A program made the translations under genes and the position numbers. A stretch of DNA of 46,958 bases. Origin: an uncultured Saprospiraceae bacterium. Lineage in GTDB: Bacteria > Bacteroidota > Bacteroidia > Chitinophagales > Saprospiraceae. Below the pieces are notes generated by a model. The model worked only from the letters and a program-made list of their open reading frames with translations, made no database searches and was not told where the DNA came from. Positions 37,301 to 46,182 of the stretch are shown here, one piece after another. The stretch spans positions 1 to 46,958 of the forward strand of contig CALFBG010000359.1 of NCBI GenBank assembly GCA_937951685.1. The letters are read 5' to 3'. Every line of letters starts with the position of its first letter. The first letter of the stretch is position 1.

Positions 37301-38688
37301 CTAACTACCCTAATATCCTTGCCTTACAATATTTGCGGGCAACGGATCAAGATGACATCGCGATCAATCGGAAAGCGCAAAAATACTTTGCGGCGGGTTA
37401 CCAGAAATTAAAAACTTACGAAAGTTCAGCTGGTGGATTTAGCTGGTTTGGAAATGGAGAAGGCAACGAAGTTATCACGGCTTTTGGTTTGATGCAATTC
37501 GTGCATATGAAAGAAGTATACGATGGCGTAGAACCTGCTTTGATCCAACGGACTCAAGATTGGTTGATCAGTCGGAAAAACGGTAAAGGAGGTTTCAAAA
37601 TCAACGAAAACGCAGCAAGGTCTGTTGGTACACGCAACGAAAATGTACAACAAGCTTATATTTTGTATGCACTAAGTGAAGCAAAAGTACCTGACTTAGA
37701 AGCAGAGTTAAGACATGGCTATGATATTGCCATCAAAACAAAGAATGCTTACGTCAAAGCCCTTGTTGCGAATGCACTTTACAACTACGGTTTCGATCGC
37801 AAAGGTGCAGAAGTTTTAGCGAGTATTGCTACTGAAAATAAAACCGCAGATCAAGCGAATCGAAATACCGCTTTTGGAGGCAGTCAGCTATCTTCAGACT
37901 TACAAACGCAAGCTTTAGTTTTGATGGCGTTGTTGCAAGAAGAAAATCCTGATATTCCAAGAGCAAAAAGTATCGCTCAAACGGTTCGCGCAGGACGAAC
38001 GCGACAAGGTTCTTTTGGATCTACAAGAAATACGGTAATGGCATTACGCGCTTTGACAGCTTACGCAAAATACGCACAACAAACTACCGAAGATGGCACG
38101 ATCGAAGTATACGTTGATCAGCAAAAAGTAGCTACGCAAGATTATAAAAAAGGTGTACGCGATCCAATTCGGATTGATGGTTTAGCTGCTTTTCTCAATC
38201 TCGGTCAGCACGAAATTACCATTAAGTATAGCAATGCGAAATATCCAATGCCGCACGCCCTTTCCGTCAATTGGAATATGACTACACCCAAAACACAAAA
38301 AGATTGTGCTTTGATTTTGGATACGCGCCTCGAAGAGGAACAAGTCAAAACGGGAGATATGGTTCGCCTAAGTGCCCGCATCACCAATACGACAAACGAA
38401 GTACAAGGAACGCCCATGGCAATTATTGGTTTGCCCGCAGGATTGACGCCACAAACGCAGCAATTAAATGATTTGGTCAAAAATACTTCCATTGCTTATT
38501 ATGAAATCAAAGGCAATAACCTTGTCTTTTACTACGAATACATTAATCCAAAAGAAGAAAAATCAATCAATTTGGATTTGAAAGCAGATTTTGCGGGTCA
38601 TTTTGAAGCGCCAGCCTCTTCGGCTTATCTTTATTATGCTGATGAGCATAAGAGTTGGAGTGACCTAGCGCCACTAACGATCTTGTAG
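34357..38688 (+). CDS. Bacterial alpha-2-macroglobulin with thioester site
   Basis: The 1443-residue product begins with a single hydrophobic segment (about 5-24) that lacks a lipobox, so it is a membrane anchor or uncleaved signal. Macroglobulin-type beta domains follow (IYAQLDKPLYAPGETIWF near 50). A carboxypeptidase-regulatory-like insert lies at about 559-640 (GTVLGADGKPLSGAKV). The bait/A2M region contains TVFWDGDIQTDAQGNA. The thioester motif GCFEQ has C975 and Q978, and an alpha-alpha toroid region follows to about 1240. Bacterial macroglobulins are known to trap attacking proteases by a conformational change and thioester cross-link. The intact Cys-x-Glu-Gln supports that activity. 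The usual partner penicillin-binding protein 1C is not adjacent. The start at 34357 is the only ATG before the anchor. A strong terminator follows. Confidence 0.9.
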   Translation: MKSKIYLPILLISSVLIASIFYFYQNKNEAPQLSVQELIEKGTELYHDRPEERIYAQLDKPLYAPGETIWFTTYVRNGALAPTTQSEIIHVELLTPANTVAKRFQIFVANGIAKGDVTIPSDAPGGQYQLKIYSDYQKNDPQPAIFTKKIMIQRLVLPKLKMDLDFVKQGYSPGSKVQAQLKLEDNTNQLLTNHPFDFMLSVDGVKGSLYHSKTDREGIAELQFNLPLSVNTTDVLLTIITTHQQERNSIARTVPVVLKQLAMDFFPEGGDLIASLPNKVAFKAIDKDGRAIDVQGQVIDQAGKVVADVESKHKGMGSFFFTPSKGSTYTFVPTYPTGISERFELPTVYNSGYVLSVQEVNKDAINLNIYATHRDKVSLTAGVRGINHFSTRLKLSKGLTQLQIPIKNFPIGVAQITLFDQEGIARAERLTFVNLHKQLNIDIETNKNEYQPRERVEIKLKVKDEMGNPVSTKLSLSAVDDQLLAYSDDKSSNLLSWMLLEADLDVALEDPAFYFDKKEPKAEMALDHVLMTAGWRRFSWEAIQKNEIPDLAYAAQKKEIAGTVLGADGKPLSGAKVIVKELATTLKTDANGHFKLDKAVDLMESGVELAIAAPGHRRKTYHLAKYGEVDYQLADRTGWMIVGDSTAIVANSSARRSSNPANALMNNNFRVKSATTDWVVKNPGVSVEDMTRSNTDTNDGDLVVLDARGDAYTWIEDLEPPASEEIQTNILPDIVYYRAREFPAPNYKKPKANVLRTDFRSTVFWDGDIQTDAQGNATVAFYNSDAISSFRISTEGMSEDGQIGRQEAKYFTQMPFSLSAKIPVEVVLGDEISIPVFLNNNSEFPVKGKLTIDLPDSFEALDSAPTTLSLKPQERKRIVLKYKISDAANEGEKGDFRVAFKSKSFNDAVVQDVTVIPKGFPVSIAHAGTDMETTYEIKITEPIDGSVDAYIEAYPTTLSEILQGMVAMLREPNGCFEQTSSANYPNILALQYLRATDQDDIAINRKAQKYFAAGYQKLKTYESSAGGFSWFGNGEGNEVITAFGLMQFVHMKEVYDGVEPALIQRTQDWLISRKNGKGGFKINENAARSVGTRNENVQQAYILYALSEAKVPDLEAELRHGYDIAIKTKNAYVKALVANALYNYGFDRKGAEVLASIATENKTADQANRNTAFGGSQLSSDLQTQALVLMALLQEENPDIPRAKSIAQTVRAGRTRQGSFGSTRNTVMALRALTAYAKYAQQTTEDGTIEVYVDQQKVATQDYKKGVRDPIRIDGLAAFLNLGQHEITIKYSNAKYPMPHALSVNWNMTTPKTQKDCALILDTRLEEEQVKTGDMVRLSARITNTTNEVQGTPMAIIGLPAGLTPQTQQLNDLVKNTSIAYYEIKGNNLVFYYEYINPKEEKSINLDLKADFAGHFEAPASSAYLYYADEHKSWSDLAPLTIL

Positions 38689-38748
38689 ATCTCCACTGCT
38701 CCGTGCATTGCAATTACTGCGCGGAAAAAACACTTTTTATCGCTAAAA

Positions 38749-38790
38749 TAAACCACTGTAGTACAAAATGTCTACAGTGGTTTACTTTTT
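38749..38790 (+). terminator. Intrinsic terminator of the macroglobulin gene
   Basis: A perfect 13-bp stem (TAAACCACTGTAG and its complement, 38749-38784) is followed by CTTTTT. It lies about 60 nt past the stop codon and separates this gene from the next. Confidence 0.88.
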
Positions 38791-38912
38791 GAAGTAATAT
38801 TAACTAATTCGCGTGCTGTAGGTGGATTAAAGCTTGGTTGATGTAACTCTAGCTATGATCATCCGTTGAAATATGATGTAATAAAAGTGCGCATCATTTG
38901 ATTTTGTAGTAC

Positions 38913-41900
38913 ATGAAGTCTATCGGAATCGTTTTCTTAAGTTTATGCTGTTTTTTAGGGAGTCTTCGTGCTCAGCTAAAAACAGAACTTTCGTACGATT
39001 CCTTGCTCATTTATCTTGACCGAAGTATACAAACGGGACACAAAAGAAGTTTACGGGATCTTGGTAGTTTACTAAACCGCAAGGATTTGGCAGAGCAGGT
39101 GCAAGCGATGCTGCAAAATAGAACACTTTTTACACCGCAAGAATTGGTTTGGAAGAAGAAGATGGACAAGCAAGACTTTCTTGATTTTTATTACGCTTCC
39201 GAGCAAAAACTCCTCTTCTCTGAGCTATACGACGCTTTTTTTATAACGGATCCAGTACGTTGGGAACTTAAATTTGAATTAGAAAAACGAACTACCGCAG
39301 CCGATAAAGATGCAGCGACCGTTTTCCGTCAATACGCCCAAGAACTCAACGAAGCCATTGCCAAAAAGCAGCAACAAAAAGCCATTAAGCTCTTGCAGCA
39401 GATTGGTGCCTTACGACTGAAAGAAGCACAACAATATTTGGTAGAACTTTGTGGGGAAACCAGTTGGTTAAAAGCGGCGCCCAATTTCACAAAGCAACTC
39501 GTTGAGCAACTGCAAGACTTTCCCAGAATTGAAACGGTAGATCAAGTTTTGGCGCTTTACCAAGCCAAACTCATCTCCGGAAGTTTGGCGAACCAAGTAC
39601 TCCGACGATTAACCAACTTTTCGGTCAGCGACGATGGCAATTACGCGAAGCTCGGTCACCGTTACCGCTTCTACCTCGATTCTTTGGGAACCTTAGATGA
39701 CTTGAGGCTTTTTGGTTACGAGAAAACCTTGAACCTCAGTCCGATTCTTTTTGATCAATCCGTAGACTTTTATGGCCGCATTTTGAGTAAGTGTCCTTTG
39801 GATCAATATCCTTGGGTGCGCCAAAATGCCCTTTTAGATATTGTACAAACGGAAAACCCTAAAGCCCTTTTCTATATTGCGGCGCAGGTTTATAAATTTC
39901 GCCAGCAAGATGCCGATCAACAAGCTTCCTTTATATCGCTCATTGAAGATTTGACACAATTGTCCTTAGCGGTGCCGGATGCGAAAGGGAAACTTAGTCA
40001 TACTCCCGTCTCCAAAGACCTCCATGCTCAATTTAATTATGCCAATTACTGGGCGAAACATTACGACGATTACAATTGGGAAGAAAGCCGAGGATTATTT
40101 ATCAATAAAAAAGAAGCGATTGAAAAGACGGAAAATTATGAGCGCTTATTTCGAAGATTAAACTCTAGGAATGATACCATTGCAATGGCTTCTTACCAAC
40201 AACTAACGGAAGGTGATCCCGCTACTATTATCGAGTTGACGGCGAAGTATCGACAACTATTGAGAAATTATAATAAAAAACTGCCCAACTTTAAATATTT
40301 GTACTTAGAAGAGTTGGTTAAACTGACTAAGTATTGCCGCGAGAATCAGATTAATTATCGCCTGCCTAAACGATTAGAAAAGCTACTGACTCAACTTTTG
40401 CAAAAGCAAAGTCCGGCACAGCGGTATCGTTTAGAAAATCAAATTATCGAAACGACGAAGCTCAAGGAAATTACGGCCGTAGAATATTGGGCTTGCTTGC
40501 ACGCCAAGCATAAGGAATCCGACTTTTCGATGGGCCGCATTTTTGATTGGTTTTATTCTCAACACTGGCAAAAAGTTATTGAAGATGAAATTCAGTTTCG
40601 TCTATTTTTAAAGAAGTCTTACCTTTTTGAAAATATCGGTGTCATTGGTACCGGCAGTGCCTACCTCAATAAAATTGATATTACCAGTTCATTTGTACAA
40701 GAAAAACTCTCCTATTTACTGAGCATTGAATCCGACGAAGCCATCGCAAATCAGATTGCCAGACTAATTTCTCAATCTGATGAAACGGGTAGTCCGAGTA
40801 TTGGCTTGGATGATTTTTTAGCCGATCCTTCCACTTACAACAAACGCGATCTCAACATTCTGGCAGCACCACAAAAAGAAGACTTTAAGGCAGTTATTCA
40901 AAGTATTAAAAATGAGTTTGATCCAAGCAATATCAAGAAAATTTTCAGCTATTTGAGAATCCACGGTGTACCGGATATGATTCCCTATTTATTTGAGCTT
41001 AAGGACGACCAACGCGTGCTCAGTCGTAAACGGGGTAAAGATGTCAAGGTGGTGGATTTTATGATTTCGGTGGTGGAAAATATTTATGGTTATGCTTTCC
41101 CCGTGGATGACCCTACACAAGTATTTGCGACAGAAAAGTGGATTGCGCTGTGGGAAGCAGAAGGAAAGCAATATGAAACTTGGCAAAAGAAATTCTTCGA
41201 AGAAAAAATTGTTGCCTTTAAGGAGCAAAGTGAATTGAGCATCGAAGATATTAATAGCATTACGAGTTCACCACATTACAATCCTAGCTACAAAAAGCTT
41301 TGCTTGGAGGCACTCCAAAAAGTAGCCTCCGTCAAAACGATTCGTCAACTTAACATCAATCCAAAGTTATCCTTGCAAGAAGATTTAGTTTATTTTGAAA
41401 ACTTTGAATTCAATTATAAAACCTTAGATGACCTTCCCAAGCTATTTGAGATTGGACAGCAGGAAGATTTACTCTTGGCTTTTTTACAAAAGAAAGCAGC
41501 AAAATATACCGTAGAAGATCGAGGTTCCTTTTTCAATGAATTATTTCGTGCGCCTTGGTTGGCCAATTATATCAATCGGATTAAACAACCCAATGATTTT
41601 ACGCAGTACCTTACTCAGGTATTGACTGCTTATCTCAACGAAAGTGATTACCTGAGTGAATTTGAAGAACAAAATACCATGCTCCATTTGGCTCAACTTG
41701 CTAATATTGGCAAATCGTTGGAAGAAAAATTACAAGCTTCCATCAACATGGACGCCGACGAAGCTTCGAAGCAAAAGATTCAGCAAGAAATCATTGCGAC
41801 GATTCCTTACGAACAAATTGGAACCGTTTTTAAGTTTATTGACCAATTGAGTTTACCGCGTACTGCGAGTCCTTACAATTTCCTGAATAAAGATTTTGGC

Positions 41901-42329
41901 TTACCCATTTTCAATTTACAAGCATACGCAGAGGAGAAAAAACTCATTTCGAATCATAGCAAGATGAGTGAAAAAGCATTTTATTCGCATTATATCACCG
42001 CCTTTGGCGTGGATTTTTTAACGCCTAAAGGAAAGCTTGACTACCAGAAAATTTATGATATTTTGAGTTATGACGTAACGACTCCTTTCATTGGAAGTAG
42101 TGGTGGGAAAAGAGATTATTATATCTTTGGTATTATTAAATTATTGGAAATTGAGTTCGATAATCGCCTTGGATTTCACCGAAAGTTGAATCATGCCCAG
42201 ACTTTCTATTCCTATTCGAGCATCAAACGCGCCGAAGCTTGGAAGCAATATTTACTCGATCACAATTTAGTAAAAAAAGATACCCGCTTTCCCCCCTCCT
42301 TTAATCAAGTCAAAAGCGAAGAGTACTAG
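38913..42329 (+). CDS. Large secreted protein of unknown function
   Basis: I do not recognise a family. The 1138-residue product has a signal peptide (MKSIGIVFLSLCCFLGSLRA-Q) and no further clear membrane segment. Most of the rest looks alpha-helical, with long Lys/Glu/Gln-rich amphipathic stretches and many leucine-spaced helices, as in helical-repeat (HEAT/TPR-like) scaffolds; I could not define a regular repeat. No lipobox and no T9SS type-B tail are present, so a periplasmic location is the simplest reading. It lies 225 nt after the macroglobulin gene but beyond that gene's terminator, so it probably has its own promoter. A functional link to the macroglobulin is only suggested by position. 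Confidence 0.8.
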   Translation: MKSIGIVFLSLCCFLGSLRAQLKTELSYDSLLIYLDRSIQTGHKRSLRDLGSLLNRKDLAEQVQAMLQNRTLFTPQELVWKKKMDKQDFLDFYYASEQKLLFSELYDAFFITDPVRWELKFELEKRTTAADKDAATVFRQYAQELNEAIAKKQQQKAIKLLQQIGALRLKEAQQYLVELCGETSWLKAAPNFTKQLVEQLQDFPRIETVDQVLALYQAKLISGSLANQVLRRLTNFSVSDDGNYAKLGHRYRFYLDSLGTLDDLRLFGYEKTLNLSPILFDQSVDFYGRILSKCPLDQYPWVRQNALLDIVQTENPKALFYIAAQVYKFRQQDADQQASFISLIEDLTQLSLAVPDAKGKLSHTPVSKDLHAQFNYANYWAKHYDDYNWEESRGLFINKKEAIEKTENYERLFRRLNSRNDTIAMASYQQLTEGDPATIIELTAKYRQLLRNYNKKLPNFKYLYLEELVKLTKYCRENQINYRLPKRLEKLLTQLLQKQSPAQRYRLENQIIETTKLKEITAVEYWACLHAKHKESDFSMGRIFDWFYSQHWQKVIEDEIQFRLFLKKSYLFENIGVIGTGSAYLNKIDITSSFVQEKLSYLLSIESDEAIANQIARLISQSDETGSPSIGLDDFLADPSTYNKRDLNILAAPQKEDFKAVIQSIKNEFDPSNIKKIFSYLRIHGVPDMIPYLFELKDDQRVLSRKRGKDVKVVDFMISVVENIYGYAFPVDDPTQVFATEKWIALWEAEGKQYETWQKKFFEEKIVAFKEQSELSIEDINSITSSPHYNPSYKKLCLEALQKVASVKTIRQLNINPKLSLQEDLVYFENFEFNYKTLDDLPKLFEIGQQEDLLLAFLQKKAAKYTVEDRGSFFNELFRAPWLANYINRIKQPNDFTQYLTQVLTAYLNESDYLSEFEEQNTMLHLAQLANIGKSLEEKLQASINMDADEASKQKIQQEIIATIPYEQIGTVFKFIDQLSLPRTASPYNFLNKDFGLPIFNLQAYAEEKKLISNHSKMSEKAFYSHYITAFGVDFLTPKGKLDYQKIYDILSYDVTTPFIGSSGGKRDYYIFGIIKLLEIEFDNRLGFHRKLNHAQTFYSYSSIKRAEAWKQYLLDHNLVKKDTRFPPSFNQVKSEEY

Positions 42330-42706
42330 ACAAATACTAAATCTATCCTTTTATTTATTGCTACAATTCCTTCCGCTGATTCCGATAGTTGGTTAACAAT
42401 TCTTTAAGATGCTTGACAAAAGTAGGACAAGATGTTATTTTTTCGTTAAAACCATAGGGCTAACTGACTCAAACCTACTTTAATTTTCGTTATGTTATCA
42501 TAAGCGCAGATCGCAGCGTTGACAATTGCTAAAAGTAGACAATTGGTAGCGTTTTAGAACATTCTTACCCTTAAAATGTTTTACAGCAAATGTGCTTAAA
42601 TACTATTATTTGAGGAGATTACTTTTTGCGAAGTAATTTCTAGAACAAATTTCTAATTAAATATCTATATTTGCTTAGCAGATACTAACAATAAACCCTT
42701 TGTATT
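42330..42706. other. Intergenic region before the outer-membrane protein gene
   Basis: About 375 bp without a credible gene. A T-run near 42435-42440 follows a poorly matched inverted repeat and may end the upstream gene. The promoter box at 42666-42673 lies at the right end. Confidence 0.4.
42666..42673 (+). promoter_or_regulatory. Probable minus-7 promoter box
   Basis: TATATTTG fits the Bacteroidota TAnnTTTG box and lies 34 nt before the ATG at 42707, giving a short leader. No clear minus-33 TTG occurs at the standard spacing. Confidence 0.38.
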
Positions 42707-43330
42707 ATGGAAAAAATGATCAGATTCAGCTTATTATTATGCCTCTTTTCCTTTTGTGTTAGCGTACCGTCCTACGCGCAAAAGCGTAAAAAGAAAAAGG
42801 ATACGGAAGAATACTTCGACGAAAGTGGTGGATTTAAGCACCGTTTATGGTACGGAGGTAACTTTAATCTCGGCTTTACCAACAATATTTTCAATCTTGG
42901 AATCGCTCCAATGATTGGTTATAAATTGACGGATCGTTTTTCCGTTGGTCCTCGTTTTAAAATAGACTATTACGCGGAAAAATTATTTAATAACACAGGA
43001 GAAACTTTCAATTTCCGTACGACGTCTTGGGGTGCCGGAGTTTTTGCGAGGGGCAAGGTCATTACGAACGCCTTTGCGCACATAGAATTTGAGTATGAAA
43101 ATCAGGGTGCTCCCGATTATGATGCCAATGGTTTTTTCCAACTTGATGGTAATAATTCGAATAATATAAAAACGACCCGTTTAAATCGAAATAACTTCTA
43201 TATCGGTGGAGGCTATACCAGTGGTACTATTGTTAGTTACGAAATCTTGATTCTATACAATGTTTTGGAAGATAGTAGTTCTGCTCGGTTGCCTTGGGAC
43301 TTGCGTATTGGTTTTACCTACAATTTCTAA
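42707..43330 (+). CDS. Small outer-membrane beta-barrel-like protein
   Basis: The 207-residue product has a signal peptide (about 1-24, ends PSYA-Q) and a short basic stretch KRKKKKD. Alternating hydrophobic and polar strands rich in Gly, Tyr and Phe follow (GGNFNLGFTNN, MIGYKLTDRFSVGPRF, YIGGGYTSGT), and the chain ends at a terminal Phe in FTYNF. This is the look of an eight-stranded outer-membrane barrel. It is too short for a PorP/SprF T9SS partner, which is about 300 residues. Function unknown. The alternative ATG four codons in would still keep the signal peptide. It converges on the receptor gene, with a shared terminator between. Confidence 0.75.
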   Translation: MEKMIRFSLLLCLFSFCVSVPSYAQKRKKKKDTEEYFDESGGFKHRLWYGGNFNLGFTNNIFNLGIAPMIGYKLTDRFSVGPRFKIDYYAEKLFNNTGETFNFRTTSWGAGVFARGKVITNAFAHIEFEYENQGAPDYDANGFFQLDGNNSNNIKTTRLNRNNFYIGGGYTSGTIVSYEILILYNVLEDSSSARLPWDLRIGFTYNF

Positions 43331-43368
43331 GTTTACTATTTCCTTTTAGCTTTAGCCAATGTGCTACC

Positions 43369-43416
43369 AAAACAGTCCCGTATTTTCACAATAGAAAATA
43401 CGGGACTGCTATTTTT
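43369..43416. terminator. Bidirectional intrinsic terminator between convergent genes
   Basis: A perfect 15-bp stem (CAGTCCCGTATTTTC and its complement, six-base loop, 43373-43408) has a T-run on the plus side (43412-43416) and four T on the minus side. It serves the barrel protein gene and the receptor gene. Confidence 0.88.
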
Positions 43417-43459
43417 ATGAAATTATGAAATACCTTAACTAGTAAGGAATAAGCCAAAT

Positions 43460-45898
43460 CTAAAACTTCAAGCTCAAACCTAACAAAAAGTGAATGCCCG
43501 CTTGGGGGTAATAGAAGTTTTCTACAATCTTTTCTCCGACGATATAGTTGTAAGTATATCCGTTCGCTGAATATTCCACGTCAAATACATTATTTACCGC
43601 CAAGGATAAATTAAGTGCCTTAATCGCTCCCAAACCAAACCCATAATCTACCCGCAAGTCACTCACAAAATAGCCATCAATCTGCCGATTTTCATCACTG
43701 GTATTATCCAAAAATTGTCGCGATACATATTTACTCAATAAGCGTACATTCAAATTCTTAATCGGTTGGTAAGCCAATTCTGAGGAAAAAATTCCCCACG
43801 GAGAAAATGCAATATCTGTTTGCTCAAAAGTATTGGTCTCAATATCAAAACCATTTGTGTAATCATAAACAACCTCTTCGAATTGTTCGATCTTATTTTG
43901 ACTTACCGTCGCATTGAGTTGGAAGCTGAGTTGGTCTGTAATCGCTACGTTCCCTTGCAACTCAATTCCCATACGATAACTATTGGGCACATTCGTTCGT
44001 AAGTTGGAACCAACATCATTTAAAGCTCCGGTGACGACCAATTGATTTCTATATCCCATATAGTAAAAATTAGCTTGCAGTCCATACTTGGCTTTTCGGT
44101 ATTGATAACCTAGTTCTACATTGTACAAGGTTTCGTGCTCTGGCGTTTCATTCTCTAAGGCATCGACAAAATCGTTTCGTACCGGCTCTAAGTTTGCCAC
44201 CGCGAAGGAAGCGTAGGCCGATTGACCTTGATCAATGGTATACGTCAAACCCAATTTAGGATTAAAGAAATTATAGTTCGCTTCGACGTCAATCGTCCGT
44301 AAATCGTTGTCAATTCCTTTCGTTTGATAAGCTACGTTTCGATATTGCAAATCTCCAAAAAGATTCAGTTTGGGGTTTAATTGGTAGGACGCTTTCGCGA
44401 AAATATTAAAGTCTGATTTGTTTCCAACGTTATCGTAATATTCGTCTCGAATATTCAAGTCTTTCCCAAATTGTGCCCAGACAATTTCACCAAAATGATC
44501 ACCGTCGTATTGATTGTAAGCACCACCGATCGTAAGATCTAAATTATCTTTTTGATAATTAAAATTATAAGTCAATCCATAATAGTCATTATCCAACCAT
44601 CGTCTACGAATAAAATCTCCTGACTCGATGGTATCCATGCCAATAATCGGCGCGTTGAGTCCATAATCCGAAAAGTCATCTCCTTCCCGAAATTGCTCAA
44701 AGTAACCACGACCGTAAGTATAATGGAGCGCGCCTCTAAAACTCAAAGCATCCGTCAACTGCTGTGATAAATGCAATTGATAATGGTCTTGTTGATAATT
44801 ATCTACCTGGTTATCATAAAGGTAAAAATTGTAGGTCCGACCTGAATTTAAGAGGTTTTCCAATTGGGCCGCTGAATATCCGTTATTGGCGGCGTGTGTA
44901 CGCATGGCTTCTTCGTCTCCCGTGATCCTAGATTCAGGTGTTCCATACCAAGATTGATTCGTTACTTCTTTACCACTAAAAGCGATGGCCTGCACCACCG
45001 TTTTATCACCATAATAGCCTCCAGAAAAGTAATAGGAAGTCAAATCTGCCTGAGAGCGATCAACATATCCATCCGAATTAATTTGACTAAAACGACCATC
45101 AAAAGCCCAATGGCCATTGAGTAAACCCGTTCCAACTTTAATCGTATGCTTGCGCGTATTAAACGAGCCAATGGAATTACTCACTTCGCCGTAGGCTTCT
45201 TCGTTGAGCGTGTTCGTTTGCAAACTCACCGTGGCACCAAATGCACCCGCTCCATTCGTTGACGTCCCTACGCCTCTTTGAATTTGAATATTTTCCACAG
45301 AACTCGAAAAGTCCGGCAAATTCACCCAGAAAGTTCCTAGCGATTCTGCGTCGTTGTAAGGAATCCCGTTGATCGTGACGTTAACCCGCGTTGCATCACT
45401 TCCTCGAATTCGAATGCCCGTATATCCAATCCCCGTTCCCGCATCGGAGGTAACCACTACCGAAGGCGTCCAGCGCAAAAGATAAGGAACGTCCAATCCA
45501 ATATTGTTTTTTTCAATGTCCTCTTTCTTCAAGTTGACATAACTCATGGGCGTTTTATCCGTTGCCCAAGTATCTAATAACTCGATGGGATTCATTTCAT
45601 AAGCAATTGAAACCATCGTAATATCTAAGGTCGTTTTTTGGTTGACGGAGATGGTCTTGCGCTGAGTCTCGAATCCGACGTAACTCACGATGACCGTATA
45701 GTCGCCCGTGGCTAAGCGGTTAAAAATGTAGAAGCCGTCGGAATCCGCCATCGTTCCTCGATCTAATGGTTCCAATTGTATCGAAGCGCCCGGTAACGGT
45801 TCGCCGTTGACGTCTGTAATGTTGCCAAAAAGCGTATGTTGTCCCCAGATATTGAGTGCAACACAGCATAAAGCTAAGACAGTAATGAGTTTTTTCAT
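43460..45898 (-). CDS. TonB-dependent outer-membrane receptor under TPP riboswitch control
   Basis: The 812-residue product has a signal peptide (about 1-19, ends NIWG-Q). A carboxypeptidase-regulatory-like domain follows (GNITDVNGEPLPGASIQL, about 22-105). The plug domain (about 115-225) carries GIRIRGSDATRVNVTINGIP and VENIQIQRGVGTSTNGAGAFGA. A 22-strand-type barrel then runs to a terminal Phe (GLSLKF). TonB-dependent receptors use the proton-motive force to import scarce nutrients across the outer membrane. The TPP riboswitch in its leader makes thiamin or a thiamin precursor the likely cargo. In other Bacteroidota, riboswitch-linked receptors of this kind have been assigned to thiamin uptake. 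No inner-membrane thiamin transporter is in the window. Confidence 0.9.
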   Translation of the reverse strand: MKKLITVLALCCVALNIWGQHTLFGNITDVNGEPLPGASIQLEPLDRGTMADSDGFYIFNRLATGDYTVIVSYVGFETQRKTISVNQKTTLDITMVSIAYEMNPIELLDTWATDKTPMSYVNLKKEDIEKNNIGLDVPYLLRWTPSVVVTSDAGTGIGYTGIRIRGSDATRVNVTINGIPYNDAESLGTFWVNLPDFSSSVENIQIQRGVGTSTNGAGAFGATVSLQTNTLNEEAYGEVSNSIGSFNTRKHTIKVGTGLLNGHWAFDGRFSQINSDGYVDRSQADLTSYYFSGGYYGDKTVVQAIAFSGKEVTNQSWYGTPESRITGDEEAMRTHAANNGYSAAQLENLLNSGRTYNFYLYDNQVDNYQQDHYQLHLSQQLTDALSFRGALHYTYGRGYFEQFREGDDFSDYGLNAPIIGMDTIESGDFIRRRWLDNDYYGLTYNFNYQKDNLDLTIGGAYNQYDGDHFGEIVWAQFGKDLNIRDEYYDNVGNKSDFNIFAKASYQLNPKLNLFGDLQYRNVAYQTKGIDNDLRTIDVEANYNFFNPKLGLTYTIDQGQSAYASFAVANLEPVRNDFVDALENETPEHETLYNVELGYQYRKAKYGLQANFYYMGYRNQLVVTGALNDVGSNLRTNVPNSYRMGIELQGNVAITDQLSFQLNATVSQNKIEQFEEVVYDYTNGFDIETNTFEQTDIAFSPWGIFSSELAYQPIKNLNVRLLSKYVSRQFLDNTSDENRQIDGYFVSDLRVDYGFGLGAIKALNLSLAVNNVFDVEYSANGYTYNYIVGEKIVENFYYPQAGIHFLLGLSLKF

Positions 45899-45988
45899 CA
45901 GTCTGTTTTGAGTTGAAAAGTTAACAATTAAATCTCCTGTATTTAAGTCTTTCGCTTGCGATGATAAGCCCCGTTTTTGAGCTTGTGC

Positions 45989-46024
45989 AAAAAAAAATTA
46001 GACCATAATGGGGCAACCATTACG
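45989..46024 (-). terminator. Candidate expression-platform terminator of the TPP riboswitch
   Basis: On the minus strand CGTAATGG-TTGCC-CCATTATG forms an 8-bp stem with one G-T pair, and a run of nine T begins about 6 nt later. It lies between the TPP aptamer and the receptor start codon, where a ligand-controlled terminator is expected. The gap before the T-run makes it imperfect. Confidence 0.5.
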
Positions 46025-46083
46025 TACTACAACTTAAATTTATAAATACATTATGAAATAAACGCCAACACTTAGCGCTGGAC

Positions 46084-46172
46084 GATTTATCCCTTCTCGG
46101 CATTATCCGAGCAGGTTCAATGGGTATGATCTCAGCCGGTTTCTATCCAGAAACTTAGGCACCCCGTTTGAG
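46084..46172 (-). promoter_or_regulatory. TPP riboswitch (THI element)
   Basis: Read on the minus strand, the conserved blocks appear in order: ACGGGGTGCC, a GTTTC/GAAAC stem, GGCTGAGATCATACCC, GAACCTG, the CTCGGATAATGCCGAG arm, and AAGGGA. These are the pyrimidine- and pyrophosphate-sensing parts of the TPP aptamer. The closing P1 helix is not obvious to me. It sits directly upstream of the TonB-dependent receptor and about 13 nt after the stop codon of the NadR-like gene. Binding of thiamin pyrophosphate is expected to reduce receptor expression. Confidence 0.95.
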
Positions 46173-46182
46173 CAATGCAAAG

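Noticed and set aside
42707..43330. PorP/SprF-type T9SS partner
   Set aside because: At 207 residues it is too short and lacks the family's features; only a generic small barrel is supported.
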